Below are positions 1 through 7,179 of a DNA stretch of 64,000 bases, piece after piece; position 1 is the stretch's first letter, and the number at the start of each line of letters is the position of its first letter. The translations under genes and the position numbers were made by a program. Below the pieces are notes generated by a model, which was not told the DNA's origin, made no database searches, and worked only from the letters and a program-made list of their open reading frames with translations. This DNA is from Flavobacteriaceae bacterium S0862 (GTDB lineage Bacteria > Bacteroidota > Bacteroidia > Flavobacteriales > Flavobacteriaceae): the NCBI GenBank assembly GCA_023015825.1, contig JALKAW010000004.1, positions 205,125-269,124 of the forward strand, read 5' to 3'.

Positions 1-1161
1 AGGTGTGGTTTCTTTAAAATCGTTATCATCTCCTTTTAACCAAAGGTCAAACCACTTAGTAATTTGTTCATCGTAGTTTAATCGTGCATCACCAACACTA
101 CGCTCTCCAACAATAGTATTTTCTGTCGCTCTAGTATAACCACAGTGTAACGTTGGTGCTATTACCAAATATTGATTGTCTCTAATAAATTGATCTTTTG
201 AATTATTTCTTGCATGATTAAAAAGTTTGATATTTGGTGTGATAGATACATCATACCAAGAAGCAAACCAAAAGCTTGGAGTGCCAATATCTTTATCGTC
301 ATGATAAATCCCACCTTTGAACCAATCTGGATGATTTGGCTTACGACGAATCATTTTATCGAAAACCTCTTGCTTTCCATTAATGTTCTTTAAGATGTCT
401 TGTATTGGTAAATGACTTAACGCTTCAGACATATCTACTGGTGGGTTCTCAGGAGCTAAATCATAAAATCTTGAAATTCTAATTAAGTCTTCTTGAGTTG
501 CTCCTTCTGGAATTCTTGGCTTAAATTTATCATGCTCAACACCGTAAAGCCATGCGAAAAATAACATTTGTTCAGCTCCACCACGATACCAGTTTCCTTG
601 TTCGTTAATATCTCCTACTCTACCAACTCCAGCACCAAACCCTTGAGGCACCATAGCAGCATGTGATGGATGATCTAGTGCAGACACAGCCATTTGCCAT
701 TCAGCTGTTGAAGAGCATCCAACAGTTCCTATCTTTCCATTAGACCATGATTGATTTTTCATCCATTCAAAAGCATCGTAACCATCGGTTAATGGAACAC
801 CTAAAATATCCCATTCGCCTTCAGAATAATAACGACCACGTTCGTTTTGTATCACATAAACATATCCTTTTTTAATATACTCATAAGCACGTTGGTAGTT
901 ACGTGTTCGTTCTTCACCATCTCCCCAAGAGTTAAAATTATAAGGTGTTCTTGAAAAAATTACTGGATATTTACCATCGCCCTTAGGCCTGTATATATCC
1001 GTTGCCAATCTAACACCATCACGCATTGGCATCATGACCTTTTGGTCTACAATAGCTATGTCATTAAGTTTTTCTAAAATATCTTGCTGTGCCTGTAATG
1101 CAGAAAAGCTTACAAAGAAACAAGCAAGAGCGCTGAAAAGAGTAATCGCTCGCTTTTTCAT
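1..1161 (-). CDS. CocE/NonD family hydrolase (X-Pro dipeptidyl-peptidase S15-like), 3' end cut by the window
   Basis: The frame is open for 387 codons from the ATG at 1161 and runs off the left edge, so the C-terminal part is missing. It opens with a signal peptide (MKKRAITLFSALACFFVSFS..., about 24 residues), so the product is exported. After it come a region of the type MPMRDGVRLATDIYRPKG, the nucleophile region VGCSSTAEWQMA, a SWYD motif and TLHCGY. These fit the alpha/beta-hydrolase family of X-Pro dipeptidyl-peptidases, cocaine esterases and glutaryl-7-ACA acylases, with Ser, Asp and His. The substrate cannot be read from sequence. The usual C-terminal jelly-roll domain would lie outside the window. 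It is transcribed away from the LuxR-type regulator gene. Confidence 0.85.
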   Translation of the reverse strand, partial: MKKRAITLFSALACFFVSFSALQAQQDILEKLNDIAIVDQKVMMPMRDGVRLATDIYRPKGDGKYPVIFSRTPYNFNSWGDGEERTRNYQRAYEYIKKGYVYVIQNERGRYYSEGEWDILGVPLTDGYDAFEWMKNQSWSNGKIGTVGCSSTAEWQMAVSALDHPSHAAMVPQGFGAGVGRVGDINEQGNWYRGGAEQMLFFAWLYGVEHDKFKPRIPEGATQEDLIRISRFYDLAPENPPVDMSEALSHLPIQDILKNINGKQEVFDKMIRRKPNHPDWFKGGIYHDDKDIGTPSFWFASWYDVSITPNIKLFNHARNNSKDQFIRDNQYLVIAPTLHCGYTRATENTIVGERSVGDARLNYDEQITKWFDLWLKGDDNDFKETTP

Positions 1162-1360
1162 TATATAAATATTGGTTGGTTAAATAATGACTTAAAGGTA
1201 GAAAAATGAATTTAGAGTTTAAAGCTAGTTCTTCTTTTTAACAAAAAAAAGTGATTTCATCATTTCAATTTTGTTAATAACTATATTTAAAGCAAAGGTA
1301 TTTATGTTAAAAAAATAATAAATTTGTATTGTTAAATTCCCTAACAACTTTTTAGTAACA

Positions 1361-1388
1361 TAGCATGTCTATTTAATAAAACATGCTA
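1361..1388. repeat. Inverted repeat upstream of the LuxR-type regulator gene
   Basis: TAGCATGT at 1361-1368 and ACATGCTA at 1381-1388 form an exact 8-nt inverted repeat around a 12-nt AT-rich spacer, 64 nt before the regulator's ATG. It lies in the 291-nt gap between the divergent hydrolase and regulator genes, where nothing else could be recognised. No T-run follows, so a terminator is unlikely. A regulatory site or chance are the alternatives. Confidence 0.35.
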
Positions 1389-1452
1389 CTGTAATAAATT
1401 TAAATAATTGAAATTCTATAATTATTCTAAATAATAATAGAAATTTTGCATT

Positions 1453-2223
1453 ATGTTACTAACCAACTTTTCTGAAATTTATAGAAGAATTTCAAATTCT
1501 ATTGAAAACCCAATGTTGACCATTGAGGAGGTTAATAGAATGATTTCAACTGACTATTCCATAACATACAACCCAACATTTTTATGCATTATAAATAGGA
1601 GAAATTTTGGAATAGATTTTGTTAGCAATAACATGCATTCTTGTTTGGGCTATAATGCAAGTGATTTAACGTCTAATGGATTAGAGTTTTTATGGAATCA
1701 TATTCATGAAGATGATTTATCATGTTTAGTAAATTCATTAAGTGACATTGTTGATTTTATAAAATGTGACTTAAGTCAAAAAGAGTCAGAACAATATTCA
1801 TACTCTTGGAACTATAGAATAAAACAAAAGGATAATAGTTATGTAAATATTTTTCAAAATACTACTCCTTTTTTTATTAATTCGAGTAAAAAGCATAAAG
1901 CATTAACCTACTTTACAGTAATAAATTCAAATAGAAAAATCCCTATCCAAGCTTCTATTCAAGCTCTTAACTCAAATAATGATTTAGAAACTAAGTATAT
2001 TACAAATTGCTCTCAGTTAGCTTTTTTTAAAAATATTAGTAATAGAGAAAAAGATATTATAAGGTTATTAGCAAAAAAGAAGACTAGTAAATCTATTGCC
2101 AGACAACTTTTTATTAGTTCTAATACAGTAGACACACATCGAAGAAATATTTTAAGAAAACTAAAGCTAACCTCAACAGGAGAGTTAGTTAATATTCTTA
2201 AATCTCAAAAAAATCTCTTTTAA
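1453..2223 (+). CDS. PAS-domain LuxR-family transcriptional regulator
   Basis: The 256-residue product has two parts. Residues about 42-160 look like a PAS fold of the PAS_3 type: LGYNASDL, then HEDDL, then YRIKQKDNSYVNIF. Residues about 192-250 are a GerE/LuxR helix-turn-helix with the pattern ISNREKDIIRLLAKKKTSKSIARQ...SNTVDTHRRNILRKL. There is no receiver domain, so it should be a one-component or protein-partnered regulator and not a classical response regulator. No kinase gene is adjacent. Only 29 nt after its stop begins the first of three identical 19-nt palindromes, each in front of a small secreted-protein gene, which makes those promoters its likely targets. The family assignment is firm; the target assignment is inference. 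Confidence 0.9.
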   Translation: MLLTNFSEIYRRISNSIENPMLTIEEVNRMISTDYSITYNPTFLCIINRRNFGIDFVSNNMHSCLGYNASDLTSNGLEFLWNHIHEDDLSCLVNSLSDIVDFIKCDLSQKESEQYSYSWNYRIKQKDNSYVNIFQNTTPFFINSSKKHKALTYFTVINSNRKIPIQASIQALNSNNDLETKYITNCSQLAFFKNISNREKDIIRLLAKKKTSKSIARQLFISSNTVDTHRRNILRKLKLTSTGELVNILKSQKNLF

Positions 2224-2252
2224 ATTATTTTTGGCACCTCTTTTTTATTAAA

Positions 2253-2325
2253 AATACTCAAATTGAGTATTGACTTGATAATATCATAGCTATACATTTA
2301 CTGTAAACTATTAAATCAACATATT
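2253..2325 (+). promoter_or_regulatory. Palindrome-promoter-leader unit, copy 1
   Basis: The palindrome AATACTCAAATTGAGTATT (9-nt arms around one A) spans 2253-2271. The TTG at its right edge (2270-2272) is followed after exactly 20 nt by TACATTTA (2293-2300), fitting the Bacteroidota -33/-7 promoter pattern. The inferred start near 2304 puts the dyad centre about 42 nt upstream. A 25-nt leader shared with copies 2 and 3 leads to the ATG at 2326. Confidence 0.8.
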
Positions 2326-2859
2326 ATGAAAAAATTTCAAATGTATTTTTTAGCGGCAGCCTGCTGCTTATTTGTATTACAAAGTTGCACTAAAGAAGAT
2401 GTAACAATTACTGAAGACAACAGCGCTGTTGAAGACGTCTTAAGAAAAGGTAACGCTCCAACTGCCAGTGGACAAGGTACTATTGATTTTGGAGCTGAAG
2501 GTAAGAGACATTTTTCCTTTAATGCAATAACTAAAAAAGACGGATCTGTAAAAGGTAATGGTGTATTAACGTATACTGGTGGAGAATTAAAAATTAAGTT
2601 TAATATCGATTGTATTAGAGTAGTAGGCAATACGGCATATATTACTGGAAAAATCACTTCTCATTCGGGGATACCAGAAAATGCAGGAAGAGATTGTCTT
2701 TTCGTAGCAATTGATAACGGTGAAGGCACTAATGCAGATCCTGATATTTTGAGTGGTTTTTATACATCTATTGAAGGAGGAGATTTAGATTGCAACATAG
2801 ACTATGGTGGAATTTCATATTTTGAAGTTCTCGAAGGCAACATTCAAGTAAGCGAATAA
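2326..2859 (+). CDS. Small secreted lipoprotein of unknown function
   Basis: A 177-residue protein with a lipoprotein signal peptide: LFVLQSC ends in the lipobox cysteine C21, followed by TKED. The mature part begins with a low-complexity acidic linker and then looks like one beta-rich domain (AHSHSG-like stretches were not seen; strands such as GTIDFGAEGKRHFSFNA and GELKIKFNIDCIRVVGNTAYITGKI are clear). I do not recognise the family. It is preceded by the palindrome-promoter unit and followed by the same type of hairpin as the next two genes, although its protein is unrelated to theirs. It is probably membrane-anchored outside the cytoplasm and controlled by the upstream LuxR-type regulator; the latter is inference. 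Confidence 0.8.
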   Translation: MKKFQMYFLAAACCLFVLQSCTKEDVTITEDNSAVEDVLRKGNAPTASGQGTIDFGAEGKRHFSFNAITKKDGSVKGNGVLTYTGGELKIKFNIDCIRVVGNTAYITGKITSHSGIPENAGRDCLFVAIDNGEGTNADPDILSGFYTSIEGGDLDCNIDYGGISYFEVLEGNIQVSE

Positions 2860-2880
2860 AAATTTATTAAATCACATACT

Positions 2881-2940
2881 AATAGCTAAAACTGTAAGCA
2901 TCCAATGCATTATTCAAAATGCGCTTTAGTTTTAGCTATT
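2881..2940 (+). terminator. Cassette hairpin/terminator, copy 1
   Basis: AATAGCTAAAACT (2881-2893) pairs perfectly over 13 bp with AGTTTTAGCTATT (2928-2940). Inside the loop AAGC/GCTT and GCATT/AATGC can pair as well. A T-rich tail follows. Hairpins with nearly the same outer arms follow the next two genes. Confidence 0.75.
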
Positions 2941-3033
2941 ATTTTATATATAAAAAACGGAATAAGTATTTTTTATAAAAATAAGTAATATCATATTTAA
3001 TGCACGTAATGCTAACTTATTGATTTATTGAAA

Positions 3034-3105
3034 AATACTCAAATTGAGTATTGCTTTGCATTCTAGCAAAAAGTAACTTTAGCTAAACTATTAAATCAAC
3101 ATATT
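3034..3105 (+). promoter_or_regulatory. Palindrome-promoter-leader unit, copy 2
   Basis: The 19-nt palindrome is at 3034-3052, identical to copy 1. TTG at 3051-3053 is followed after 20 nt by TAACTTTA at 3074-3081. The leader of 24 nt before the ATG at 3106 is nearly identical to the other copies. Confidence 0.8.
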
Positions 3106-3459
3106 ATGAAAAAATTAATTAAAATTACAAGTGGAGTGGCATTAATGTTTGCATTGGTGTTAACATTCAGTTCATTTAACTCAAATTCTGTCGAGCCAGA
3201 CAATAATAGTGGAGTTGAAATAGTTAAAGATGGTGTTAGATGTTACCAATCTGCAACTTGTGGAGATATTAGTTGTAGTATAAAACAAACCCTTCAATAC
3301 AAAGGAGGCGATTTACATATGCGAACCACTATTTATCAATTACCTCCAGGGCATTGTGATATTCCAGATAAAAATGCAAGAGTTGAAAGACCATGGGATG
3401 GGTATTGGGTTATTTATACACCAAGCGGCAAAGTAATTGCCAAAGAGGTTTATAATTAA
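3106..3459 (+). CDS. Small secreted protein, paralogue A, unknown function
   Basis: A 117-residue product with a strong Sec signal peptide (MKKLIKITSGVALMFALVLTFSSF). The mature part of about 90 residues has four cysteines in two close pairs or one cluster (RCYQSATCGDISC and GHC), suggesting disulphides outside the cytoplasm. It shares its signal peptide, a central YKGGDLHMRTTIYQLPPG-type segment and the C-terminal YTPSGKV-x-x-KE-x-YN segment with the next gene, so the two are tandem duplicates. I recognise no family. A bacteriocin, adhesin or matrix component are possibilities with no direct support. It is transcribed from its own palindrome-controlled promoter. Confidence 0.8.
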   Translation: MKKLIKITSGVALMFALVLTFSSFNSNSVEPDNNSGVEIVKDGVRCYQSATCGDISCSIKQTLQYKGGDLHMRTTIYQLPPGHCDIPDKNARVERPWDGYWVIYTPSGKVIAKEVYN

Positions 3460-3478
3460 TATTCTATAAAAATCTTAT

Positions 3479-3540
3479 ATAGCTAAAATTTAATAGTGCA
3501 TTTAATTATGTTGCTCTTAAGTTTTAGCTATTTATGTTTT
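3479..3540 (+). terminator. Cassette hairpin/terminator, copy 2
   Basis: ATAGCTAAAA at 3479-3488 pairs with TTTTAGCTAT at 3522-3531. The stem extends inward to about 15 bp with one wobble pair, and a T-rich tail follows. The arms match those of copy 1. Confidence 0.7.
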
Positions 3541-3624
3541 ATATCTTAAAATAACATAAGTGTTTTCAACTAAATTCAACAATACTTTTTCTAAAATTTA
3601 TTGTCAACATATTGATTTATAAAA

Positions 3625-3696
3625 AATACTCAAATTGAGTATTGTTTTGTACTCTAACTGAGAGTATCTTTAGTTAAACTATTAAATCAATATATT
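3625..3696 (+). promoter_or_regulatory. Palindrome-promoter-leader unit, copy 3
   Basis: The same 19-nt palindrome lies at 3625-3643. TTG at 3642-3644 is followed after 20 nt by TATCTTTA at 3665-3672. A 24-nt leader, differing by a few bases from copies 1 and 2, precedes the ATG at 3697. Confidence 0.8.
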
Positions 3697-4047
3697 ATGA
3701 AAAAATTAATTAAAATTGCAAGTGGCGTAGCCCTAATGTTTGCATTAGCGCTAACATTAAGTTCATTTACTACAAATGCAGTAGAGCCAGACAATAACGG
3801 TGTAGAAGTTACTATTATACGAGGACATCAATACCAACTATCATCTTGTGATAATGGATGGATAATGGATGACAGAACTACACGACAATTTAAAGATGGT
3901 GTATTGCACATGAGAACAACGACTTATACTTTACCTGAAGGTGATGGTTGTATTCCTAAAAAAGCCACTAAAATTAGTCCTTGGCCTGGTTACACTTTAA
4001 ATTATACTCCTAGTGGCAAAGTTGTGGTTAAAGAAATTTATAATTAA
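3697..4047 (+). CDS. Small secreted protein, paralogue B, unknown function
   Basis: A 116-residue exported protein. The signal peptide (MKKLIKIASGVALMFALALTLSSF) and the last 17 or so residues (NYTPSGKVVVKEIYN) are nearly the same as in the preceding gene. The middle differs: only two cysteines remain (SSCDNGW and DGCIP) against four, and the aromatic segment after the signal is replaced. This pattern of conserved ends and divergent centre suggests duplication followed by functional divergence. No known domain recognised. It has its own palindrome-controlled promoter and terminator hairpin. Confidence 0.8.
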   Translation: MKKLIKIASGVALMFALALTLSSFTTNAVEPDNNGVEVTIIRGHQYQLSSCDNGWIMDDRTTRQFKDGVLHMRTTTYTLPEGDGCIPKKATKISPWPGYTLNYTPSGKVVVKEIYN

Positions 4048-4074
4048 CAATTAGAGATTGTTATTTATTAATTT

Positions 4075-4132
4075 AATAGCCAAAACTAGATTGCATTCTT
4101 AGAATTGCTCTTTTAGTTTGGCTATTTTTTTT
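4075..4132 (+). terminator. Cassette hairpin/terminator, copy 3
   Basis: AATAGCCAAA at 4075-4084 pairs with TTTGGCTATT at 4117-4126. The stem continues inward past one bulged A, and eight Ts run through its 3' edge (4125-4132). It is the most terminator-like of the three copies; the compensatory change GCT-to-GCC on one arm and AGC-to-GGC on the other supports a real RNA stem. Confidence 0.8.
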
Positions 4133-4197
4133 CAAAAATCATTCTGCACATTTTTATTAAAAATCCTTACTTTGCAGCTCTTAAAAAAGAGGTCTAA

Positions 4198-6489
4198 GTG
4201 AAAGTATGCATTGCCGAAAAACCAAGTGTTGCCCGTGAAATTGCTTCTGTTTTAGGAGCGAATACAAAGCGTGATGGCTATTATGAAGGCAATGGTTATG
4301 CAGTCACTTATACCTTTGGCCACTTGTGCACCCTATTTGAACCAAATGATTACAAATCATATTGGAAACGTTGGGATTTGAATAATCTACCAATGCTTCC
4401 TGAAAAATTTGAAGTAAAGGTAGTCGATAATTCAGGCATTAAAAAGCAATTTAATATAGTTAAAACTCTATTTGAAAAAGCTGATGAAATCATTAACTGT
4501 GGTGATGCTGGACAAGAAGGAGAATTAATTCAGCGATGGGTAATGTCCTTATCCCATTACAAAGGCAAGGTAAAGCGTTTATGGATTTCATCCTTAACTA
4601 CCGAGGCCATTAAAGAAGGATTTGAAAACTTAAAGCCAGCTGAAAATTACGACAATCTATACTACGCAGGATTTTCTAGAGCTATTGGAGACTGGTTGTT
4701 AGGAATGAATGCCACACGCTTGTATACAATTAAGCATGGAGGCTATAAACAAGTGCTCTCAATTGGTCGTGTACAAACACCAACGCTTGCTATGATTGTA
4801 GAGAGGTTTAAAAGTATTGAAAACTTTAAGCCACAACCCTATTGGGAATTACAAACATTATATAAAAACACCCTTTTTAACTACGAAGATGGTCGGTTTT
4901 TAAACAAAGAAGATGGAGAACTGTTAGCCAATAAAGTAAAGGAAAGTGATTTTGAAGTAACTTCAATTAAAAAGAAGAAAGGTAAAGAATATGCGCCAAA
5001 ACTATTTGATCTAACTGGATTACAAGTGTATTGTAATACAAAGTTTGGGTTTTCGGCAGAAGACACGTTAAAAATTGTTCAAAAACTATATGAATCAAAG
5101 GTGGTTACTTATCCTAGAGTCGATACTACTTTTCTGGCAAACGATATATATCCAAAAGTAGCAGGGATTTTAAAAAACCTAACCAATTACAGTGCTTTAA
5201 CGCAGCCAATTTTAGGAAAAAAAATAAAAAAATCAACAAAAGTTTTTAATGATAAAAAGGTAACCGACCACCATGCAATAATTCCTACAGGAGTTCAAAT
5301 AAATTTGCAGCATAATCAACAGCAAGTATATGATATTATTGCAAAACGCTTTATTGCAGTATTTTATGATGATTGTCAAGTATCAAACACTACTGTGCTT
5401 GGAACTGTAGAAAATGTCATATTTAAAACTACCGGAAAAGAAATTTTATCAAAAGGTTGGCGCATCGTGTTCGAAGAAAAGAACTCAACTAAAGAAAAGA
5501 ATTCAGGAATCCTACCAAATTTTATGAAAGGCGAAAAAGGTCCACATGAACCTTCATTCTTAGAAAAGCAAACAAAGCCACCAAATCAATTTACAGAAGC
5601 ATCATTATTACGCGCTATGGAAACTGCAGGCAAACAAGTTGATGATGATGAAATGCGCGATTTAATGAAAGAGAATGGCATTGGTCGTCCTTCTACAAGA
5701 GCCAATATTATTGAAACATTATTTAAACGTAATTACATTAAACGTAATAAGAAACAAATCCTTCCAACCTTGACCGGAGTTCAGCTTATTGATATTATAC
5801 AAAATGATCTTTTAAAATCTGCCGAATTAACTGGCCAGTGGGAAAAACAGTTAAAACAAATTGAGCAAGGACATTATAGTGCAAGTAGGTTTATTAAGAA
5901 TATGAAACAGATGGTTGATGATTTGGTTTATGAGGTACGAAGTGAATCCATAAAAGCTAATATTTCGCATGCTCAAACCATTAAAAGTAAAGCAACTACT
6001 AAGAAGCAAACTTCTAAAGGTATTGTGGGTAGAACATGCCCAAAATGCAAGACAGGTAAACTTATTAAAGGCTCTACTGCTTATGGGTGCTCTAACTATA
6101 ATAAAGGCTGTGAATTTATTTTACCATTTAAATTTAAGGGAAAGAAAATATCGGACAGTCAATATATAAGATTGCTAGATAAAGGAGCAACAGTAAAGTT
6201 AAAAGGCTTCCAAGAAAAAAATATTAAAGTAGAAGGATTAGTGAAATTTAATGAGTTGCATGAATTGGTATTAGAGCAGAAAGAATCATCCAAAAAAGTT
6301 CCAGATACTATAATGTGCCCAAAATGTAAATCTGGTACAATAGTTAAAGGCAAAACAGCTTATGGTTGTACTAATTACAAAAACAACTGCAATTACAGAG
6401 TGCTTTTTACTGATGTTAAGAATGCTGCAAATGGTATAGCTATTACCAAAGAATTTGTATTCAATATTTTAACACAGCATAAGTCCTAA
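4198..6489 (+). CDS. topB: DNA topoisomerase III (type IA)
   Basis: A 763-residue type IA topoisomerase, which relaxes or decatenates DNA by passing one strand through a transient break. The Toprim domain opens with CIAEKPSVAREIASVLGA and carries GDAGQEGE at 102-109; the usual DPDREGE acid is here D-A-G, a variant also seen in other TopB proteins. The catalytic tyrosine is Y305 in VVTYPRVDT. The C-terminus has two four-cysteine zinc ribbons (CPKC...GC...GC near 615-640 and again near 705-735). The start is GTG at 4198, since the conserved MKVCIAEKPS begins there and no ATG lies in frame before it. Next gene is 65 nt downstream. Confidence 0.95.
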   Translation: MKVCIAEKPSVAREIASVLGANTKRDGYYEGNGYAVTYTFGHLCTLFEPNDYKSYWKRWDLNNLPMLPEKFEVKVVDNSGIKKQFNIVKTLFEKADEIINCGDAGQEGELIQRWVMSLSHYKGKVKRLWISSLTTEAIKEGFENLKPAENYDNLYYAGFSRAIGDWLLGMNATRLYTIKHGGYKQVLSIGRVQTPTLAMIVERFKSIENFKPQPYWELQTLYKNTLFNYEDGRFLNKEDGELLANKVKESDFEVTSIKKKKGKEYAPKLFDLTGLQVYCNTKFGFSAEDTLKIVQKLYESKVVTYPRVDTTFLANDIYPKVAGILKNLTNYSALTQPILGKKIKKSTKVFNDKKVTDHHAIIPTGVQINLQHNQQQVYDIIAKRFIAVFYDDCQVSNTTVLGTVENVIFKTTGKEILSKGWRIVFEEKNSTKEKNSGILPNFMKGEKGPHEPSFLEKQTKPPNQFTEASLLRAMETAGKQVDDDEMRDLMKENGIGRPSTRANIIETLFKRNYIKRNKKQILPTLTGVQLIDIIQNDLLKSAELTGQWEKQLKQIEQGHYSASRFIKNMKQMVDDLVYEVRSESIKANISHAQTIKSKATTKKQTSKGIVGRTCPKCKTGKLIKGSTAYGCSNYNKGCEFILPFKFKGKKISDSQYIRLLDKGATVKLKGFQEKNIKVEGLVKFNELHELVLEQKESSKKVPDTIMCPKCKSGTIVKGKTAYGCTNYKNNCNYRVLFTDVKNAANGIAITKEFVFNILTQHKS

Positions 6490-6554
6490 AATTTACCCAA
6501 AACACATTGTTCTTTTAATAGGTTGTTCTATTTTTGCTTTCCATTAAAAATTGC

Positions 6555-7172
6555 ATGGATTCCAACACAAAAACAAAGAAAAGTAGGTTTAAACTACTGC
6601 ATCAGTACTACTCATATACTGGGTTTTATAGGTTTATTGGTTTAAGCCTTAAAAAATCTATTATCCCTGTTGTACTTTTTATTGGTGTGCTTTTAGGTAT
6701 TCATTATTTTGTTATCGATATTAATACAGCCTTAACAACGATTACCGAAACCTTTAGCACAGTTAGTGTTCTTGTGGTATTTTTCCTCTCAGAATCTATA
6801 TTAGGACTTATTCCTCCTGAAATTTTTATTGCTTGGTCCAAAAAATTACCGCAGCCAATTTTATACTTATCTATATTAGCACTATTGTCTTATTTGGGTG
6901 GTGTAATTTCATATATTACAGGACTTAGCATTACTAGAATACCTAAAGTTCGTTATGCTATTGAAAACAGACTTGCAAAGCATATTAAAAACACTAGAAA
7001 ATGGGGGGGCTTCTTAATTGTAGTTGGAGCTTTATTCCCTATTCCATTTGCAATAACTAGTATTGCGGCAGGTTTTATTAGGTATGAATTTAAAAACTAT
7101 TTGCTATTTGGTCTATTGCGATTTGCAAGATTCTATTTGTATGCTATCGCGATTTTTAAGGTAGTACAGTAA
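6555..7172 (+). CDS. VTT/DedA-like (SNARE-associated family) membrane protein
   Basis: The 205-residue product, taken from the ATG at 6555 (a TTG at 6534 would only add seven unremarkable residues), has about four to five hydrophobic segments. The segment ESILGLIPPEIFIAWSKK, a later GG...Y, and a re-entrant-looking GALFPIPFAITSIAAGFIRY fit the VTT (DedA/YqaA/SNARE-associated Golgi) family. Members of that family are implicated in lipid flipping or membrane homeostasis. The specific lipid cannot be told. The gene ends 7 nt from the convergent helicase gene. Confidence 0.7.
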   Translation: MDSNTKTKKSRFKLLHQYYSYTGFYRFIGLSLKKSIIPVVLFIGVLLGIHYFVIDINTALTTITETFSTVSVLVVFFLSESILGLIPPEIFIAWSKKLPQPILYLSILALLSYLGGVISYITGLSITRIPKVRYAIENRLAKHIKNTRKWGGFLIVVGALFPIPFAITSIAAGFIRYEFKNYLLFGLLRFARFYLYAIAIFKVVQ

Positions 7173-7179
7173 AATTATT

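Noticed and set aside
2337..2657. 106-codon minus-strand frame opposite the first cassette gene
   Set aside because: It mirrors the lipoprotein gene, whose promoter, signal peptide and terminator show the plus strand is coding.
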